Shown here in pieces: positions 34,884 to 44,120 of a DNA stretch of 64,000 nt. The translations under genes were made by a program, and so were the position numbers. Below the pieces are notes generated by a model, which was not told the origin of the DNA, did not search any database, and saw only the letters and a program-made list of their open reading frames with translations. Source of the DNA: Lysinibacillus xylanilyticus (GTDB lineage: Bacteria > Bacillota > Bacilli > Bacillales_A > Planococcaceae); contig NZ_LFXJ01000005.1 of NCBI RefSeq assembly GCF_001183605.1, forward strand, positions 1,376,929 through 1,440,928, written 5' to 3'. Position 1 is the stretch's first letter, and each line of letters begins with the position of its first letter.

Positions 34884-34918
34884 AACCACTCATTATTTTT
34901 CAAATGAGTGGCTTTTTA
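34884..34918. terminator. Terminator-like hairpin
   Basis: AAAACCACTCATT/AAATGAGTGGCTTTTT; works on both strands. Confidence 0.7.
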
Positions 34919-35027
34919 ACAGGTTATTCATTTTATAAAACAGCATACTTATGTACATCTAATATAAATACGTTCTGAAAATTAATCGTCCGCATCAAAT
35001 TATTTCTACACCGTACAATTTTGGTGT

Positions 35028-35435
35028 TTATTGCTTGTTGAGTATACCAATTTTTAGAGTATATTCCCCACCATCTTTATAAGTGTTTACTCCAACTCTT
35101 ATTTGGTAACTATGTCCTCTTTTAACTAAAAATTTATAACCATTTAGATCTGCAAATTCAGAAAATAAAACTTGTGATGAATTGGTTACATCTCTTATTG
35201 TAATTTTAAAAATATCACCATCCGCATCAATATCCTTAAAATCAACTTTCATTGTTTTGTCTGCAGTTCCACTAAAAGTATAATAATGTCCATTTATTGC
35301 TTCTTCTTCAGTTTCAAATTTACCAACTAAATTATTAGTGTTAAGTTTAAAACCCTCTATTTCTGCAGCGAATGCTTGGCCATTAGAGAATAAAATGCCT
35401 GTTGCTAAAATACCACTAGCTATTTTTTTGAACAT
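35028..35435 (-). CDS. Secreted beta-sandwich protein
   Basis: 135 residues. Signal peptide with cleavage near QAFAAE (residue 23-24); the rest resembles a bacterial pre-peptidase C-terminal (PPC-like) sandwich: HYYTFSGTADKTMKVDFKDI, GDIFKITIRD, HSYQIRVGVNTYKDGGEYTL. AAGGAG is 6-8 nt before the ATG. PPC domains are usually tails of secreted enzymes; here it stands alone. Confidence 0.65.
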   Translation of the reverse strand: MFKKIASGILATGILFSNGQAFAAEIEGFKLNTNNLVGKFETEEEAINGHYYTFSGTADKTMKVDFKDIDADGDIFKITIRDVTNSSQVLFSEFADLNGYKFLVKRGHSYQIRVGVNTYKDGGEYTLKIGILNKQ

Positions 35436-35924
35436 AAAAATACTCCTTTTTTGGTATGATCAAACAATTCTATCATATTTAAATTGTTTATAAAACTGTT
35501 CTATTGCCGAGAGTGTACCGGTTCATATCCGCGTAAACCCTGGTTATTATATTTTGTTGGTAAATATTATGACCAGATTGTTAATTTTTGTTGTTACTAA
35601 TTGATTCATGCTATACTAAAAAGTCAAATAACCCTCCGAATTAGTTTGGAAGGTTTTTGTTGAAATTGAAAATGCTGTCCACTTCAGTGATCCACGGTCA
35701 TTTATCATAATCCCGCCCTCTCTAAGAACACTCATTCTCCTTTTAGCAATAAAAAAATGCCCAGACTCAAATTTAATTGAGTACCTGGGCATTAAGTAAT
35801 CTAAATAGTCGTCTTCAACCGAAAATATTTTCTTAAAGACTAATTTAATTACAGTTCTGGACGATATTAGGATAAGTATGGTAAATACTAAAAAATCAAT
35901 TAACTAGGAAGGGGGAAATCTTTT
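35436..35924. other. Intergenic region with two hairpins
   Basis: AACCCTCC..GGAAGGTTTTTG (about 35627-35657), and a copy of the phage-type hairpin TGCCCAGACTC/GAGTACCTGGGCA (35756-35792). No gene supported. Confidence 0.55.
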
Positions 35925-36251
35925 ATGATTACTACAAGGAATTCGACATATACTCAATATTTAATGTCACGTAGATCCTATAAAGGACTCACTCGACAAA
36001 ACAGCAACGAGAATAACCGCACTTCTAAAGAGAGTCAAGAAAGAATTAACAATGTTAATAACATTATCGAAAAAAGTAAAACCTCTAAACTCTCTGCTAA
36101 GCAGATTGAAACACTAAAAAGTGCTGTTAAAGATGGATTATTAGGCTCTAGTACTAATAAATTAGGGCTAGGGGGAATGCACAACCTCCAAAAATTTTCA
36201 TCAAACTCTAAGTATAATTCAACACTAAAAGCTTATCGAAATTCAATCTAA
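35925..36251 (+). CDS. Small Ser/Asn-rich protein, unknown
   Basis: 108 residues, basic, low complexity: S/N/T-rich N-terminus, a helix with KLSAKQIETLKSAVKDGLL, and a C-terminal KFSSNSKYNSTLKAYRNSI. AGGAAGGGGGA precedes the ATG. Composition (S/N/K rich, no signal) recalls the N-terminal region of the toxin at 59436, but I cannot align them. A strong terminator follows. Confidence 0.5.
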   Translation: MITTRNSTYTQYLMSRRSYKGLTRQNSNENNRTSKESQERINNVNNIIEKSKTSKLSAKQIETLKSAVKDGLLGSSTNKLGLGGMHNLQKFSSNSKYNSTLKAYRNSI

Positions 36252-36262
36252 TACTATTAATT

Positions 36263-36296
36263 TAAAAGCACCCTCTACTTTTTTGAGGGTGCTTTT
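36263..36296 (+). terminator. Terminator
   Basis: AAAAGCACCCTC/GAGGGTGCTTTT, perfect 12-bp stem. Confidence 0.85.
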
Positions 36297-36509
36297 AAAT
36301 ACATTCATACTAAATACTATTCCTTTGGCTGCCGTCGTCCCAAAATGTTGTGTGTACATTTCTGTATTTTGCCATTTACCTTAGCCTTCCCTTATTTTTC
36401 AATATTCAAATTTTTAATCATAGACTTATTAACAAAACCCATATTGTAAAGCGTCAACCACCACAATATTTTATCTGCCCTACCAAAAGCTATTTGGAAA
36501 AGTATTTAC

Positions 36510-36662
36510 TCAGGTTAGGAAATAAAAAAAATTTCCCGGGTAAGCGCAAGAAATGACAAGTTTAGTCTTACATTCCAGCAACAAGCGACTGATTTTATCA
36601 TTATCCTCCGCATTTTTTAAAATCCAAGCAGGCAATAAAATTCTGGTTTGTACATCATTCAT
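36510..36662 (-). CDS. Possible truncated phage protein
   Basis: 50 codons from ATG 36662 with AGGTGGTG upstream: MNDVQTRILLPAWILKNAED.. then TISRLLLE and an apparently shifted end. The first half looks like a small phage protein, the second half degenerate. Confidence 0.4.
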   Translation of the reverse strand: MNDVQTRILLPAWILKNAEDNDKISRLLLECKTKLVISCAYPGNFFYFLT

Positions 36663-36675
36663 TCAATTGCACCAC

Positions 36676-36867
36676 CTAATCTAGTAGATACTCAATTTCA
36701 AATGTGCCTCCTAACTTCTTTGAAGCCCGGCAGTATTCAAACTTATCACATCGATGTGGCTTTTCCATCCTTGTTTTGCTTCTATAATGCTTGAACATAT
36801 TCCTTTTCAAAGTCAAAATTTTGGGTACACCCTTTTCTCTACCCTTCCCCATTTTAATGGTAAACAA
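36676..36867 (-). CDS. Possible small phage-associated protein
   Basis: 63 codons, basic, ending in HRCDKFEYCRASKKLGGTFE..YLLD, just ahead of the 36662 gene in the same orientation. No ribosome site is convincing. Unrecognised. Confidence 0.3.
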   Translation of the reverse strand: MFTIKMGKGREKGVPKILTLKRNMFKHYRSKTRMEKPHRCDKFEYCRASKKLGGTFEIEYLLD

Positions 36868-36886
36868 ATTTACAATATACTACAAA

Positions 36887-36985
36887 TGTTGATATATCAA
36901 TGTTTTCGAACAAAAAACACCCGCATTTTAAGCGAGTGTTTCGTAACTTTTAGGATAACCATTTCGGAGGTGTGTTTTTCTCCCA
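36887..36985. repeat. ypjP-type attachment site (site 2)
   Basis: TGTTGATATATCAATGTTTT, the hairpin AACACCCG..CGAGTGTT, and GATAACCATTTCGGAGGTGT through TTTTTCTCCCA (36954-36985) match the true ypjP 3' end at 52016-52117 over about 100 bp. Left of it, GGGTACACCC..CCCTTCCCC resembles the DNA after the integrase gene. Confidence 0.85.
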
Positions 36986-37106
36986 ATAAATTATTGATGT
37001 TGCACACTATGGTATAAATGAAGTGGTGAACATTGATATATCAACGTTGAATTAGGTTTTATGTATTTTACTAGTACGCAAAATAATGAATGAAAAAGTA
37101 TTAACT

Positions 37107-37160
37107 TGGGGCTGATTGGGGCTAAAAGTGAGGCTGATGAATTTAAAATGGCGGTTAGTG
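37107..37160 (+). pseudogene. Possible integrase C-terminal remnant
   Basis: LIGAKSEADEFKMAVSV then stop; compare EIGAKSRANL at the end of the integrase remnant at 45622. Shortly after, GERVYRNVRVKRLG appears in frame. Very short. The rest of 36986-37632 has one terminator-like hairpin (AAAGATTGG/CCAATCTTTTTT, about 37219-37241) and no gene. Confidence 0.4.
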
Positions 37161-37632
37161 TGTAGGGCTAGATAATGGCGAGCGTGTGTACAGGAATGTG
37201 CGAGTAAAAAGATTGGGCTAATAATGGCTCCAATCTTTTTTCGTTATTACCCACACATAGTAAAGAAAGGCTCTTCGGGCGTTAGATATTTGATTACTTA
37301 ATTTGAGCAATCAAAATAAGGCACCCACACTATCGATTATAAATGCCTTCAAGATATATTGAGCTTTAACTTACTGGCTTACCATGTCTTCATACATCAC
37401 CTCGCTTATACTCCTCGCCAGCACAGAGCGTTTGTTTATGTTACTCTTTGTAACTAATATTCTGTTTTTCAATAAAAAAATGACTCATCAAAAAAATAAT
37501 TGAATAATACATGAAAAATCAACACTGACAAAAATAGTAATAATTGATATATTTACGTTATAAAGTAAAGCTATGTTGTAAAAAGCTTACCAATACTTAT
37601 TTATAATAAAATTCATACTACTAAGGATTTCT

Positions 37633-38711
37633 ATGGATCAAGCAAATAACTTATCTCAGTTCCTGAATATTTTAGAGAGATATAACAACTATCGAGAAAA
37701 ATATTACAGGGGACAACTAGATATGAGACTATAAATTCTAGTATTTCTAGAAACTTAGGTCTTATTTCTAATGAATTTAGGCTTTATAGTGAGTCGCAAG
37801 TTTTAAAAGAAGATGAATTTAAAGATATAACAACACCTATAGACTACCTAGCAAAAATGCAACATTATGGAATTCCTACTCGATTAATTGATTTAACAGT
37901 TGATCCACTAATTGCATTATTCTTCTCGGTCCAAAATATCGATGTTGAGTCTGATAGTCTTGTTTATGTCTTTATTAAAAAAGGGCTTTCAAAAGATAGT
38001 AAACACGTTCGTCTTTTGAGTTTGTTGCCTAAATTAGAAAATTATGATATTCCATTCGTTCAAAAACAATATTTTGCTATATACAATGAAACAATTTCTC
38101 AAGAAGAAATAATAGACTACTCTACAAAACCAGCATTCATAAAATATGAGGAGAAGATTAGCTACCAAAATAATCGTATAAGAAATCAAAAAGGAACATT
38201 TGTTATTTGTAATAATACCTTAAACAACGGTTTGATAGAGCATCAGATTGAACCACTCATTGATACACCTACTGTAACAATTAGAATTCCTCATGAATAT
38301 AAAAATTTAATTAAACAAGAACTAGATGAAAAATATAGTATAAATGATACTTATATTTATCCTGAACTTCCATCTGTAGCAACGTATTTGATTGAAAAAT
38401 ATAAAGATAGTAATTTCTCTTATGAGAATAAATATACCATTGTTAATATTGAAGACATTTCAAAATTAACAGCAAAAAGGATTTCCGTTGTTGTTGTTCT
38501 AGAAAAAAGATTAAATATTCAACAAATAAAAGATATAGGCAGAAAAGTTATCAATAAATATGTAAAAGAAATTTATCTATATATGCTTTTATGCTCACCC
38601 TTGCAACTAATTTATGAGCTTTACCTCTGTGGTAAGATTGTATTCGATTCTATTAAGAAGTTGCTCACACATTTGAGGTCATCTCCTAGATATTCAGCGA
38701 TTATTTGTTAG
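37633..38711 (+). pseudogene. FRG-domain protein, frameshifted near the N-terminus
   Basis: ATG 37633 opens MDQANNLSQFLNILERYNNY..KYYRGQLD, the FRG N-terminal arginine motif. The frame ends at TAA 37732; adding one T near 37723 continues DYETINSSISRNLGLISNEF into MQHYGIPTRLIDLTVDPLIA, the second FRG motif (H-Y-G-x-P-T-R-L-L-D). FRG proteins are frequent in anti-phage islands. The 3' end overlaps the converging helicase gene by 11 bp. Without correction only an internal start at 37857 remains, lacking the first motif. Confidence 0.72.
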
Positions 38712-41166
38712 TTAAATCTATCACAGGTAAGTTAAGTTCTTTTAAAAAAGGTGAGCATTTTATTGGTTTTTTATTTATTGTTTTAGGGTAAGTAATATAT
38801 AGATTATTTCGTGCTCTCGTAACAGCAACATACATTAATCTACGTTCTTCTTCTATAGTTGAAACTGGCTCTGCCTTTTCTTTTGTTAAATTAACATTAA
38901 TATTTCGAACAGAAACTGATTTACTTGATGGTATTCCACTATCATAAGCTCCTATAATAAACACATTAGAAAAAGCTAGACCTTTACTAGAATGAATAGT
39001 TAAAAGATATAATGCGTTATATTTACCATCATGATATTTTTTTACATTATTATCCATTTCCACTTGCCGTTTTAAAAGTTCTAAATAATATTTATGTAAC
39101 TCATTCCATTTATTCAAATCCTTACATACTGAAAGTATTTCTTCCTTCTGAATAATATCCATAGCATTTTTTATTTTCGGGAACTCAAAAATTAATTCTA
39201 AAAGTTTAATGATATTTGTTTCACTGTAATACCAAATTCTCTTTATAAGTTCAACGCAATTTTTGATAGAATCTTCATCAATTTTACTTTTCGAGTTACT
39301 TCTTATAAAACTTATGAAGGTTTCAATAGAAGTAGTGGACTGTTCATTTCTGGTATATTGTCTTATTTTATTTAATGGTACATAATGGTTAGATGCTATA
39401 AAAGTAAAGATATTAGTCCATTTGTTATCCTTCTGTAACTCCAAACATAATTTAAAAAAAGGACCAAAAAAAGGATAATTGAAAATACCCAATAAATCAT
39501 CTGTTTTTTCAATCACAAAAGGAATGTTCTGTTTAGTTAACACATTAACAAATTCTGTTAATTGGTTCTTTGAGCGATACAAAATAACACTCTTAGTATA
39601 ATTCACTTTTTCTATTTCGTTACCATATTTAAAAGGCTCCTCTTTCTCCCCAATTTCTTTACACTTATTTATAATTATTTCAGCTTCATGTGTTTGATTT
39701 TTTGTATATAACGTATATACTTCTCCTTTTTTCTTATGGAAAGGGATCATTGATTTATCAATACGGTCATGTTTGTTGAAAGCAATGACCCTATTACCCG
39801 CTCTAACAATTTCTGCAATAGAACGATAGTTTGTCATAAGTTCAATTGTGTGAGTGTTGTATTGGTTAGAAAAATTTTTAATATAAGATGGATCAGATGC
39901 TCTAAATGCATAAATAGATTGATCATCATCACCAACTATTATTATCTTTGTATTATTATTTGTGCTAATAGAATTTATTTTTTCCTTCGGACAGAGTAGT
40001 TCCAGAATCTTCATTTGAAGTGGATTTGTATCTTGAAATTCATCAACAAATATATATCTGTACATATTTTGTGCTATTCGTCTTGCTTCTCCACTCATTC
40101 GTAATACATTGTAAAGGTTAAGTAATAAATCATCGAAAACGACGATTTGTTCTTTTTTTCTTCTTACGTCAAATTCTTCTAACATCTGATAAAATGTTTC
40201 ACTAAGGCAGGCACCATCTACAACAAATTTTTCATCGTAATTCCGGTTAATAAAAGTCTTTATCTCCTCATTTGAGTATCCCATACTTGTCCAATACTGC
40301 AGTCGTTCTGTTATCGTTTTTTCTCCTTCCTTGTCAAAATCATATAAATTATACTTCTTTATTAAACTCCTCAATAAGGAATTATATGCTAGTAGCCCCT
40401 TTTCTGGATTAGTACCTTGTATACCTATATGTCTAAGTTCAGGTTCTTTTTTTATAATATTTTTATATATACTACTGAATACATTATGAAAGGTACCTAC
40501 ATGAATATTTGATTTTTCTACTCCCAAAAATTTGTTAACTCTTTCCATCATTTCATTTTTGGCTTTTCTTGTAAATGTAATCATTGCTATTTCTTTTTCA
40601 TCTATATTTTTTACAAATTTTAAATAAGCTGCTTTAGCACATATAGTTTCCGTTTTTCCACTTCCAGCACCAGCTATTATTCTTAGGTTCTTTTCCATAT
40701 TATATTGAATTGCAGCTATTTGTTGTTCATTAAATGAGTTACCTGTAATCCCTATTATGTAGTCAAAGAAGCTTCTATCCTCATCATAAATACAAACTTG
40801 ATCAGAGGGTTTTAAACAAATGATGGCCGGAGTGCCATAAAACTCTTTATACCTTTCTAGCTCCAATTCAGTTTTCTTTACATAATCATTATTCTTTTCT
40901 ATCAGCTCTTTATAAGCTTGTTTATACTTTTCTAATTCTAAGTAAGTGTTTTTTAATTCCAATTCATACTTTTTTAGCTTACTTTTCAAAACTTCAGAAC
41001 TTTGTTTATACTCACATATTTCATTAATTTGATATTCTATTTCTTTTTCATATTCTGAATTTTTTCTTAAGACATTTGTATAATTATTCTTTATCTCTTC
41101 CAATTCAAATTTTAACTCTTCAATTTCAAGTTTTAGTGTTTTATTACCAAATAAATTACTTAGCAT
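38701..41166 (-). CDS. SF1A (UvrD/PcrA-family) helicase with N-terminal coiled coil
   Basis: 821 residues. Residues 1-115 are a charged coiled coil (KLEIEELKFELEEIKNNY..). The helicase core follows: Q motif NEQQIAAIQ, motif I IIAGAGSGKT, motif II IFVDEFQDTNP, motif III VGDDDQSIYAFRAS, motif IV LMTNYRS, motif V LLTIHSSKGLAFSNVF, motif VI RRLMYVAVTRARNNLYITYP. All catalytic residues are present. House-keeping PcrA lacks such a coil; an FRG neighbour and island location suggest a defence role. AAAGGGA precedes the ATG. Confidence 0.88.
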   Translation of the reverse strand: MLSNLFGNKTLKLEIEELKFELEEIKNNYTNVLRKNSEYEKEIEYQINEICEYKQSSEVLKSKLKKYELELKNTYLELEKYKQAYKELIEKNNDYVKKTELELERYKEFYGTPAIICLKPSDQVCIYDEDRSFFDYIIGITGNSFNEQQIAAIQYNMEKNLRIIAGAGSGKTETICAKAAYLKFVKNIDEKEIAMITFTRKAKNEMMERVNKFLGVEKSNIHVGTFHNVFSSIYKNIIKKEPELRHIGIQGTNPEKGLLAYNSLLRSLIKKYNLYDFDKEGEKTITERLQYWTSMGYSNEEIKTFINRNYDEKFVVDGACLSETFYQMLEEFDVRRKKEQIVVFDDLLLNLYNVLRMSGEARRIAQNMYRYIFVDEFQDTNPLQMKILELLCPKEKINSISTNNNTKIIIVGDDDQSIYAFRASDPSYIKNFSNQYNTHTIELMTNYRSIAEIVRAGNRVIAFNKHDRIDKSMIPFHKKKGEVYTLYTKNQTHEAEIIINKCKEIGEKEEPFKYGNEIEKVNYTKSVILYRSKNQLTEFVNVLTKQNIPFVIEKTDDLLGIFNYPFFGPFFKLCLELQKDNKWTNIFTFIASNHYVPLNKIRQYTRNEQSTTSIETFISFIRSNSKSKIDEDSIKNCVELIKRIWYYSETNIIKLLELIFEFPKIKNAMDIIQKEEILSVCKDLNKWNELHKYYLELLKRQVEMDNNVKKYHDGKYNALYLLTIHSSKGLAFSNVFIIGAYDSGIPSSKSVSVRNINVNLTKEKAEPVSTIEEERRLMYVAVTRARNNLYITYPKTINKKPIKCSPFLKELNLPVIDLTNK

Positions 41167-41391
41167 TATTATTCCCTTTCATAGTTATTAATTCAAATCT
41201 TCAATTAAACTTCAATCATTAGTTTAATACATAGGACTTGTATTAAAATATAATCCAAATATAAACTTTAATTACATATTCTGTATTTAAAGTTGAAATA
41301 GAAAACCTATTGAATATAGATTTATATTTAAGAACCTTAATTAATTTAACAAAAGTATCACAACGAGGCCGCTTTTCGTTAAAGGCACTTT

Positions 41392-41485
41392 AATAAAAGC
41401 TTCAGTAGCATTTCCAAACTCAAAAAAGTTTTCTGTGAAAGACTGTTGTTTCAGTATTTACTTATGCTTTCACAGGGGTATCACC
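41392..41485 (-). pseudogene. Terminase small-subunit remnant 1
   Basis: A broken frame reads LKQQSFTENFFEFGNATEAF, matching the N-terminal L-x-x-K-Q-x-x-F..E-Y..x-G-N-A-T-x-A HTH of phage terminase small subunits. Compare the copy at 43012-43205. Rest of 41167-41391 shows no gene. Confidence 0.6.
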
Positions 41486-41516
41486 CCATTATGCTAGATG
41501 CTTTGTAAAATAAAAA

Positions 41517-41536
41517 ACACTATCGTATGATAGTGT
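41517..41536 (-). terminator. Terminator of the Cse60-like gene
   Basis: ACACTATC/GATAGTGT, followed on the minus strand by TTTTTT. Confidence 0.8.
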
Positions 41537-41546
41537 CATATATAAT

Positions 41547-41726
41547 TTAAATTTCATAAATCACCACAGCTGAATGACACTCATTTCGATCTTCTCCGTG
41601 GTTGTAAGTACTATATTTAATATCAATTAACTTAAAAGAATCTTTCATGCTAATTTCTAAGAATTCATTTAACTTATCTTCTAATTCTTTAGCTCTAAAT
41701 TCGTCGAACAATTTAACTTGAATCAT
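41547..41726 (-). CDS. Cse60-like sporulation protein
   Basis: 59 residues: MIQVKLFDEFRAKELEDKLN..FKLIDIKYSTYNHGEDRNECHSAVVIYEI. The start M-I-Q-V-K-x-F-D-E and the I-D-I-K-Y-S core match Cse60 of B. subtilis, a SigE-dependent sporulation gene product of unknown activity; relatives are common on phages and plasmids. AGGAGGAGGTG gives a very strong ribosome site. Confidence 0.75.
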   Translation of the reverse strand: MIQVKLFDEFRAKELEDKLNEFLEISMKDSFKLIDIKYSTYNHGEDRNECHSAVVIYEI

Positions 41727-41828
41727 ACAAACACCTCCTCCTCACTAATTTTAATCCAAAATACTACAATTTTGTAATAGTATTTTGACACAATTATTTT
41801 GCTCATAAAAACAACACCTAAGAAACAA

Positions 41829-41898
41829 AGGGGAGGAAAACAACATTGCTCGATACTCTCTTTTCAAGGCGAAATAAAAAAACATCCCAAAGAATGTC
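41829..41898. repeat. Dispersed ~60-bp phage repeat, copy 1
   Basis: AAAGGGGAGGAAA..TTGCTCGATACTCTCTTTTC..GGCGAAATAAAAAAACATCCC. Relatives at 44058-44120 and 63373-63432, each just downstream of a minus-strand gene, so probably a 3' end/terminator module. Confidence 0.55.
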
Positions 41899-41909
41899 TA
41901 AATATTCTC

Positions 41910-42443
41910 TCAATCTCGTTCTGCTAAAAATAATAAACTTTCATATAATTTCATTGCATTTTTCGAAGAATATTGTCTTAAAGCAACCCAAATGGATGAT
42001 AATACAACCAGTGAAATAAAGTAATACCAATAGTATTTATTTGTAACATTATGATTAATATTAATAACTAAGGTTATTCCAGTTGATACTAGGAAGCTCA
42101 TTAGTACTGAGCCCACCTCATGCTATAAATATCTATATCGCTCTTTATATCCTTCATTTTCTGTTTTAGAAAGGTACATATCTAAAATAACTTCCTTTTC
42201 AAAATAAGAACCCCAATTCTTTTTGTTCGTTACCCAAAAAGTAAAATGATGAAGTTGATTAAAAAAATAACCAAGTGGTATACCAATCAATGTAATAGCT
42301 GCTCCTAATGCTAAATCATTAACTTTTCCCAATGACTTTAATACATCATCGTTAAATACAAAAAATAGATACGGTAAAACTGTCATTAAGAAAATCCATC
42401 CTGGAATGCCCCATCTAATCAAATATTTAGTATCAAAATTCAT
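41910..42443 (-). pseudogene. Membrane protein split by an in-frame UAG
   Basis: ATG 42443 with GGAGGTGAG upstream starts MNFDTKYLIRWGIPGWIFLM, two helices follow, and TAG at 42123-42125 interrupts; the same frame goes on HEVGSVLMSFLVSTGITLVI with two more helices to 41910. Together about 176 residues with four helices, a plausible single protein. No family recognised. Confidence 0.6.
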
Positions 42444-42619
42444 ACTCTCACCTCCATTTAACCAACTATAAAATAGAAAACGCAATATATGTAATATAAA
42501 TTTGATACAAAAAAGCCTTACTTTGTGTGTAAGGCTCCTCTAATTGCCATATATTAAAGCTTTATGATAAACTGTTTCTGCACTTCAAAGGGCATGAACC
42601 AATTAGCTGTAGCGTCTCA

Positions 42620-42770
42620 TCACGCTGCGGCTTTTTCTTTTACCTCTAAATTGAAACCAATAACTTTCTCTATGATTCTTACATGGTGTTCTCGAACCAC
42701 CTGAATACGCTCACCAAGCATCATAATTTGACTACCCAAGGCTGGTAAAAGGACTTTTAAAACGCTCTGG
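42620..42770 (-). pseudogene. Fragment of a phage-like helical protein
   Basis: SVLKVLLPALGSQIMMLGER then IQVVREHHVRIIEKVIGFNL to a TGA at 42620; no start or ribosome site. 42771-43011 shows no gene. Confidence 0.35.
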
Positions 42771-43011
42771 AGATCATTGAGGAATAACCACACAAAAAGG
42801 CATCTACTCTCTTGGAGCGGATGCTTTTTTGTATTGAAGCGATCATTAAATTATTAAAACCTCATCCGGAGCCACTAACGACCTCGAAATTTTCGGAGCA
42901 GTGAAACATAGCTGTGAGAACGTTCAGCCGTCTGACTTTTTTCATCCCTTTACACCAGGAATGTTGTCAGCGTCTTCATTACTTCGTGTTAGTCAGCTAT
43001 CCGTTCAGGCT

Positions 43012-43205
43012 TTAATCCTCCATGCGCTCGTCTATATAGGCTTTTACGCTAACATTTGTTAACATTCGGCTTCCTGCTCTCGCTGTCGCTTCCTTCTTAA
43101 CATTCAGTTATGCCATTAAATAAGCTTCTGTGGCATTCCCTAGTTCGATGTAGTATTCAACAAGCGTTTGTTGCTTTACAGTTAACTTTTTTCAATCAAT
43201 GGCAT
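43012..43205 (-). pseudogene. Terminase small-subunit remnant 2
   Basis: LTVKQQTLVEYYIELGNATE then AYLMA and a stop; about 50 bp later SRMLTNVSVKAYIDERMED completes a typical terminase small-subunit C-terminal part (G-S-R-x-L-x-N..V-K-A-Y-I-x-E-R). Middle third deleted; a missing A after MPLIE also breaks the frame. A relic of phage DNA packaging. Confidence 0.7.
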
Positions 43206-43261
43206 CACCTATTATGTTAGTTGCTTTGTTAAAAAAACCGTCATATTGACGGCTTGCTAAG

Positions 43262-43966
43262 TTAGTTATTAAGTGTTAAATATATCCCTGTTCTATCATT
43301 TAAAACTGATACTTTTCCCTCATTTTCCAACTTACCTATAACCTTCAATATATCAGATTCTGATATTTTCATATTATTTTTTTCGTTGAATTTAGTTACT
43401 ATTGTCTTTAAACGTATATACGTTCCTTTTTTATAGTTTTCAATTAAAAAATCATAAAAAGTATTTGGATTAAAAACTTTTATTTCAAAAGACAGATTAC
43501 TATTAGAATATTTCTTTTGTGATTCCTCTATTTTCTGAACAAGGTTATTAAAGTTTTCAGAATTTATCTGGCCATTTTGCGTTTGTTTACTCACGTTATT
43601 TACTTCAATTGCTACACTTTCTATTAAAGACTTAATTTCGTCTAATTCAGTAGACTTAGTGGCTATCTCTTGAGATTTCTCTTCATTTAATTCATCAAGA
43701 TATTTTAAACTATTTGTTAAAGCATCAATCTTTCCTATCATTTCTTTATTATGACTATTGGTATCTGATGATTGTATAAAAGAAAAAATGATAGCGATTA
43801 TTGCTAAGAAGATGGAAAGTAATGTGCCTCCTAAAGACAATTGATTAGTCAAACTTTCTGGATCATTCGTTTTCCATACGCTAACAACTGTTAGTAACAA
43901 CACAATCATTAAAATCCAGTAGGTCATGTCCTTTTTAGTTGGGAATTTTGTTTTATCATTTTCCAT
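43262..43966 (-). CDS. Membrane-anchored coiled-coil protein with C-terminal winged-helix-like domain
   Basis: 234 residues: two transmembrane helices (about 15-35, 44-66), a coiled coil (about 75-140; ELNEEKSQEIATKSTELDEI), and a C-terminal domain with TFYDFLIENYKKGTYIRLKT and DILKVIGKLENEGKVSVLND, a winged-helix pattern. AGAGGTGG is 8 nt before the ATG at 43966. No family recognised. The architecture (membrane anchor, coil, small cytoplasmic domain) is seen in several abortive-infection proteins, but this is speculation. Confidence 0.6.
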   Translation of the reverse strand: MENDKTKFPTKKDMTYWILMIVLLLTVVSVWKTNDPESLTNQLSLGGTLLSIFLAIIAIIFSFIQSSDTNSHNKEMIGKIDALTNSLKYLDELNEEKSQEIATKSTELDEIKSLIESVAIEVNNVSKQTQNGQINSENFNNLVQKIEESQKKYSNSNLSFEIKVFNPNTFYDFLIENYKKGTYIRLKTIVTKFNEKNNMKISESDILKVIGKLENEGKVSVLNDRTGIYLTLNN

Positions 43967-44057
43967 GTATGTACCACCTCTCTGTAAATAATACACGATA
44001 AAAACAAACTATTCCTTATGTATTTCACTCTCAAAAGCAAGCACCGATTGTTCTGCG

Positions 44058-44120
44058 TAAAGGGGAAACTACACGATGCTCACTTTTTAGGGTAAAAGAA
44101 AAACACCCCACAGGATGTTC
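44058..44120. repeat. Dispersed ~60-bp phage repeat, copy 2
   Basis: AAAGGGGAAACTACACGATG, CTCACTTTTTAGGG, AAAAACACCCC: diverged copy of 63373-63432. Confidence 0.5.
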
